Shown one piece after another: positions 60,506-64,000 of a stretch of DNA of 64,000 nt. The first letter of the stretch is position 1. Each line of letters opens with the position of its first letter. Origin of the DNA: Halomonas fontilapidosi (GTDB lineage: Bacteria > Pseudomonadota > Gammaproteobacteria > Pseudomonadales > Halomonadaceae); the NCBI RefSeq assembly GCF_014192285.1, contig NZ_JACHXQ010000009.1, forward strand, positions 97,158 through 161,157, read 5' to 3'. The notes under the pieces are model-generated. The model did no database searches and had not been told where the DNA came from. It saw only the letters and a list, made by a program, of their open reading frames with translations. Position numbers and translations under genes: made by a program.

Positions 60506-61393
60506 ATGAGCAAGATCGGATTTATTGGACTGGGCATCATGGGCCGGCCCATGGCGGGACACCTGCTGGACGCCGGCCACACGCTTGCCACCGTCAAGCG
60601 CGGCACCCTGGACGAGACGCTGGCCACCAAGGGCATGCAAGAGCTGGCCGATCCCAAGGCGGTCGCCGAGGCCTCCGAGGTGATCATCACCATGGTTCCG
60701 GACACCCCGGACGTCGAGACCGTGCTGTTCGGCGAGGGCGGCGTGATCGAGGGTCTCAAGCCCGGCACCCTGGTGATCGACATGAGCTCCATCGCGCCGA
60801 TCCCCACCCAGGCGTTTGCCAAGCGCGTTCATGAGGCGGGCGGCGAGTACGTCGATGCCCCGGTCTCCGGCGGCGAGGGCGGCGCTATCAACGCCGCCCT
60901 GACCATCATGGTCGGCGCCACCGAGGAGGGCTTTAAGCGCGCCATGCCGATCCTCGAGGTGATGGGCAAGACCATCACCCACATCGGCGGGCACGGCGCC
61001 GGCCAGACCTGCAAGGTGGCCAACCAGATCGTCGTCGCCCTGACCATCGAGGCGGTCTCCGAGGGCCTGCTGTTCGCTTCCAAGGCCGGCGCCGACGTGG
61101 CCAAGGTGCGCGAGTCGCTGCTCGGTGGCCTCGCCCAGTCGAAGATTCTCGACGTGCACGGCGAGCGCATGATCCAGCGCACCTTCGATCCGGGCTTCAA
61201 GGTCAAGCTGCACCAGAAGGATCTCAATCTGGCACTCGAAGGCGCGCGCACCCTCAACCTCTCGCTGCCCGGCACCGCCAACGCCCAGCAGCTGTTTCAG
61301 GCCTGTGCCGCGCACGATGGCGCCGACTGGGATCACGCTGGAATGGTCCGGGCCCTGGAGTCTCTGGCCAACCACGAGATCGGCCAGGACTGA
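60506..61393 (+). CDS. glxR: Tartronate semialdehyde reductase (2-hydroxy-3-oxopropionate reductase)
   Basis: 295 aa beta-hydroxyacid dehydrogenase. NAD-binding IGFIGLGIMGRPMAGHLLDA at the N-terminus, substrate motif YVDAPVSGGEGGAINAALTI, catalytic Lys in GHGAGQTCKVANQIVVALTI, and FKVKLHQKDLNLALEGART. It reduces tartronate semialdehyde to D-glycerate. CAACAGGAGAGAGACC is the ribosome site. The glycerate goes to the kinase after a 200-nt structured spacer. Confidence 0.96.
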   Translation: MSKIGFIGLGIMGRPMAGHLLDAGHTLATVKRGTLDETLATKGMQELADPKAVAEASEVIITMVPDTPDVETVLFGEGGVIEGLKPGTLVIDMSSIAPIPTQAFAKRVHEAGGEYVDAPVSGGEGGAINAALTIMVGATEEGFKRAMPILEVMGKTITHIGGHGAGQTCKVANQIVVALTIEAVSEGLLFASKAGADVAKVRESLLGGLAQSKILDVHGERMIQRTFDPGFKVKLHQKDLNLALEGARTLNLSLPGTANAQQLFQACAAHDGADWDHAGMVRALESLANHEIGQD

Positions 61394-61593
61394 GTCATGA
61401 CACGGCCATCGACCGGTCGTGAGCTCTGTTCGCCGGCTCTCCCGAGCCGGCGGACGACAGGGAGGTGACTGCTCCCTGACGGCAGGCGTCGGGTCGTCGC
61501 CTGTCGGATCGCCCCTGGCGATCCTTGCCCGGTGGTGGGTTCCCCCTGAAGTACCCTCCCGTCACCGGGCTTTTTTCCGTGAAGGAGAATGTC
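61394..61593 (+). ncRNA. candidate structured leader/attenuator of glycerate kinase
   Basis: Consecutive hairpins: CATGAC/GTCGTG (61396-61421, with a G-U pair); CGCCGGCTC/GAGCCGGCG (61431-61452); CAGGGAG/CTCCCTG (61458-61478); GGCAGGCG/CGCCTGTC (61481-61505); GGATCGCC-CCT-GGCGATCC (61506-61524); then GCCCGGTG/CACCGGGC (61527-61570) followed by TTTTTT. The terminator ends 17 nt before the kinase ATG, leaving no room for a promoter, so kinase expression must involve read-through or a start inside this leader. No known riboswitch is recognised. Confidence 0.6.
61527..61576 (+). terminator. intrinsic terminator/attenuator in the kinase leader
   Basis: 8-bp perfect stem GCCCGGTG / CACCGGGC enclosing a 28-nt loop that can itself pair (GGGT / ACCC), then T6 at 61571-61576. 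The kinase ribosome site GAAGGAG follows at once. Confidence 0.75.
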
Positions 61594-62934
61594 ATGAACA
61601 TACTCAGCCCCCAGGTCGCGCGTGGCCCGGTCGAGACGCCGCGGGCCTGGCTCCGGCAGCTGGCCGATACCGCGATCTCCGCCGTGCATCCTGATACCCT
61701 GCTGCCCGACCGGCTCCCTGAGCCGCCTCTCGGGCGCACCGTGGTGGTCGGCGCGGGCAAGGCCGCCGCCGCCATGGCCGCGGCCTTGGAGCGTGCCTGG
61801 AAGATCCAACAGCCCAATGCGCCACTCGAAGGCCTGGTGGTGACGCGTTACGGCCATGGTGTACAAGGGCAGGGTCTCCAGGGCCAGAATAGCGAGTGCC
61901 GGCGCATCGAGGTCCTCGAGGCCTCGCATCCGATGCCCGATGACCTGAGCGAGCAGGCGGCGAGGCGGATGCTCGCGGCCGTGACGGACCTGGGAGAGGA
62001 TGACCTGGTGATTGCACTGGTCTCCGGCGGCGGCTCGGCGCTGATGACGCTGCCGGCGCCGGGGGTCTCGCTCGCCGAGAAGCAGGCCATCAATCAGGCG
62101 CTGTTGCGCAGCGGCGCGCCGATACGTGAGATCAACACCGTGCGTCGCCATCTCTCCGCCATCAAGGGTGGGCGTCTGGGGGCCGCCGCGCATCCGGCGC
62201 GGGTGCTGACCTGGCTGATCTCCGACGTGCCCGGCGACGAAGCCTCGCTGGTGGCCTCGGGCCCGACCCTGCCGGACGCCACGACTCCCGACGATGCCCT
62301 GGCGATTCTCGAGCGTCACGCCATCGAGGTGTCGGAGGACGTTCGTCACTGCCTGGAAGGTCGGAATATCGCGCCCCAGCGCGGCGATGCCGGCTTTGCG
62401 CGGGACGCGAGCGAGATCCTTGCCCGCGCCCGGGACGCCCTGTCGGCCGGGCAGGCCGCCGCCGAACACGACGGCATTGAGGTGCGCCTGCTCGGCGACG
62501 ACCTGGAGGGCGAAGCGCGCGAGCTGGGCCGCGCCCAGGGGCGAATGGCGCTCTCCGCCCAGGACGGACTCGAGCAGCCGCTGCTGATTCTTTCCGGCGG
62601 CGAGACCAGCGTCACCGTGCGGGGCGACGGCCGCGGCGGGCGCAATGTCGAATACCTGCTGGGGCTTTTCGATGCCCTGCAGGGTGCCGAGGGCATCCAT
62701 GCGCTGGCCATCGATACCGACGGCATCGACGGCTCCGAGGACAATGCCGGGGCGCTGTTCGCCCCCGAGGATTGGGCGCGTGCCCGGACCCGTGGGCTAG
62801 ACCCCGTCGAGTATCTGTCATGCAATGATGCCTATACTTTCTTCCAGGCCCTGGATGACCTGATCATCACCGGGCCGACGCGCACCAACGTCAACGATTT
62901 CCGTGCCATCCTGGTACTACCGAGGACCCCATGA
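61594..62934 (+). CDS. Glycerate kinase (type II, MOFRL/TtuD family)
   Basis: 446 aa. N-terminal DUF4147-type domain with [20 protein letters not shown] and [21 protein letters not shown]-terminal MOFRL domain with [20 protein letters not shown] and [16 protein letters not shown]. It phosphorylates D-glycerate, in this family usually at O2, giving 2-phosphoglycerate; GarK/GlxK are unrelated. ATG 61594 has GAAGGAG. The stop overlaps the pyruvate kinase start (ATGA), so glycerate flows via 2-PG and PEP to pyruvate. Confidence 0.93.
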   Translation: MNILSPQVARGPVETPRAWLRQLADTAISAVHPDTLLPDRLPEPPLGRTVVVGAGKAAAAMAAALERAWKIQQPNAPLEGLVVTRYGHGVQGQGLQGQNSECRRIEVLEASHPMPDDLSEQAARRMLAAVTDLGEDDLVIALVSGGGSALMTLPAPGVSLAEKQAINQALLRSGAPIREINTVRRHLSAIKGGRLGAAAHPARVLTWLISDVPGDEASLVASGPTLPDATTPDDALAILERHAIEVSEDVRHCLEGRNIAPQRGDAGFARDASEILARARDALSAGQAAAEHDGIEVRLLGDDLEGEARELGRAQGRMALSAQDGLEQPLLILSGGETSVTVRGDGRGGRNVEYLLGLFDALQGAEGIHALAIDTDGIDGSEDNAGALFAPEDWARARTRGLDPVEYLSCNDAYTFFQALDDLIITGPTRTNVNDFRAILVLPRTP

Positions 62935-64000
62935 CGCTACCCCCGCACGCTCCCATTCACACCCCCATCCGTCGCACCAAGATCGTCGCCACCCTGGGCC
63001 CCGCCAGCGACCGGGAGGGCGCCCTGGAGGCAATGCTCGAGGCCGGCGTCGATGTGGTGCGCCTCAACTTCTCCCACGGCAACCCCGACGATCACCGCCA
63101 GCGTCTCACGCGGGTGCGCGAGATCGCCGAGCGCCTGGGCAAGAGCGTCGCCGCGCTGGGCGACCTGCAGGGCCCCAAGATCCGCATCGCCCGCTTCAAG
63201 GCGGGGGCCGTGGAACTCGAGGAGGGCCAGTCCTTCATCCTCGACATGGGCCTGGGCAACGACGAGGGTGACGCCAGCCGGGTCGGCTGCGACTACAAGA
63301 CTCTCGCCGACGATGTCGCCCCCGGCGACCGCCTGCTGCTCGACGACGGTCGGGTGGTGGTAGACGTCAACCGCGTCGCCGACCACCTGATCCACACCAG
63401 CGTGGTGGTGGGCGGCAGGCTCTCCAACAACAAGGGCATCAACAAGCAGGGCGGCGGCCTCTCGGCGCCGGCGCTCACCGAGAAGGACAAGGCCGACCTG
63501 GAGACCGCCGTGGCGATCGGCGTCGACTACCTGGCGATCTCCTTCCCGCGCAGCGCCGCCGACATGCACGAAGCCCGCGAGCTGCTCGGCGAGGCTGGCG
63601 CCGAGATCGGCCTGGTGGCCAAGCTCGAGCGCGCCGAGGCGGTGGCCGATGACGCGACCCTGGACGCCATCATCCGCGCCAGCGAGGCGGTGATGGTGGC
63701 GCGCGGCGATCTCGGCGTGGAGATCGGCGATGCGGCGCTGATCGGCACCCAGAAGCGCATCATCAAGCACGCCCGCACGCTCAATCGCGCGGTGATCACC
63801 GCCACCCAGATGATGGAGTCGATGATCGACGCCCCGCTGCCGACGCGCGCCGAGGTGTTCGACGTCGCCAACGCCGTGCTCGACGGCACCGACGCGGTGA
63901 TGCTCTCCGCCGAGACCGCCAGCGGCGACTTCCCGGTGGAGACGGTGGAAGCCATGGACCGGGTCTGCCTGGGCGCCGAGCGCGAGCGGCGCATCCAGGA
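62931..64000 (+). CDS. pyk: Pyruvate kinase (3' end cut by window)
   Basis: At least 356 codons of a class II-like pyruvate kinase, open at the window end. It starts at the ATGA overlap with the glycerate kinase gene. Motifs: [38 protein letters not shown], the catalytic/metal segment [13 protein letters not shown], and [20 protein letters not shown]. It turns PEP into pyruvate with ATP formation. Coupling with glycerate kinase is the tartrate/glycerate-type arrangement (ttuD-ttuE), so this is likely a pathway-dedicated isozyme. Confidence 0.95.
   Translation, partial: MTLPPHAPIHTPIRRTKIVATLGPASDREGALEAMLEAGVDVVRLNFSHGNPDDHRQRLTRVREIAERLGKSVAALGDLQGPKIRIARFKAGAVELEEGQSFILDMGLGNDEGDASRVGCDYKTLADDVAPGDRLLLDDGRVVVDVNRVADHLIHTSVVVGGRLSNNKGINKQGGGLSAPALTEKDKADLETAVAIGVDYLAISFPRSAADMHEARELLGEAGAEIGLVAKLERAEAVADDATLDAIIRASEAVMVARGDLGVEIGDAALIGTQKRIIKHARTLNRAVITATQMMESMIDAPLPTRAEVFDVANAVLDGTDAVMLSAETASGDFPVETVEAMDRVCLGAERERRIQ

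Overview
The window is about 65% GC (estimated by eye) and densely coded. It looks like the chromosome of a halophilic gammaproteobacterium of the Halomonas/Halomonadaceae type. This is an inference from gene content: a TAXI-type TRAP transporter, a short phasin, DUF1338 next to astE, a membrane-bound PuuD urate hydroxylase, a glc operon, and acidic proteins. I see no rRNA, tRNA, insertion sequence, prophage or CRISPR array. Most of the many long antisense open frames are high-GC shadows.

Layout. 0-3.2 kb: end of a TAXI TRAP transporter operon (binding protein, DUF1850 protein, fused permease). 3.2-5.7 kb: an alanine/glutamate-rich lipoprotein, and divergent purE-purK. 5.8-9.5 kb: a membrane flavoprotein/ferric-reductase-like protein with an anchored cytochrome b5-like partner, a cation:proton antiporter, and a class I glutamine amidotransferase. 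9.6-14.8 kb (minus strand): a DUF1338 enzyme, AstE, and a basic-amino-acid ABC transporter, which together look like an arginine/lysine uptake and catabolism unit. 15-18.1 kb: a methyltransferase, WrbA and a second antiporter. 18.2-23.6 kb: a Tat-exported sulfide:quinone-reductase-like protein with a small membrane partner, a tartrate/D-malate dehydrogenase with a divergent LysR regulator, and a glycosyltransferase. 23.7-30.8 kb: a TVP38-type membrane protein, MtfA-type peptidase, GNAT-nitrilase fusion, DMT exporter, and a two-subunit molybdenum hydroxylase. 30.9-38.8 kb: glycolate oxidase glcDEF-glcG with divergent glcC, a gamma carbonic anhydrase, and a lactate/glycolate permease. 39.1-41.1 kb: a GST, a phasin and a phosphoribosyltransferase.

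41.2-64 kb holds a purine-ring degradation supercluster: Tsx-like porin, xanthine/urate permease, uraD, uraH, puuD, a GntR regulator, two NCS1 permeases, allantoin racemase, puuE, ureidoglycine aminohydrolase and allA. It leads into glyoxylate disposal by gcl, hyi, glxR, glycerate kinase and pyruvate kinase. A D-galactonate operon (dgoR-D-K-A) sits inside it. Urate is thus predicted to go through allantoin and ureidoglycolate to glyoxylate, tartronate semialdehyde, glycerate and pyruvate. The allantoate-hydrolysing step is not encoded here.

Three items are the most unusual. (1) A 200-nt leader between glxR and glycerate kinase has five or six consecutive hairpins, the last an intrinsic terminator ending 17 nt before the start codon; it is a candidate riboswitch or attenuator. 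(2) Eight copies of a TGTATACA-type palindrome lie in front of the purine/ureide/glyoxylate transcription units, one of them in front of the GntR gene, which defines a probable regulon. (3) Three tandem 107-bp repeats derived from the 3' end of glcF each encode a 36-37 aa mini-ORF chained by ATGA overlaps, and most of their variation is synonymous.
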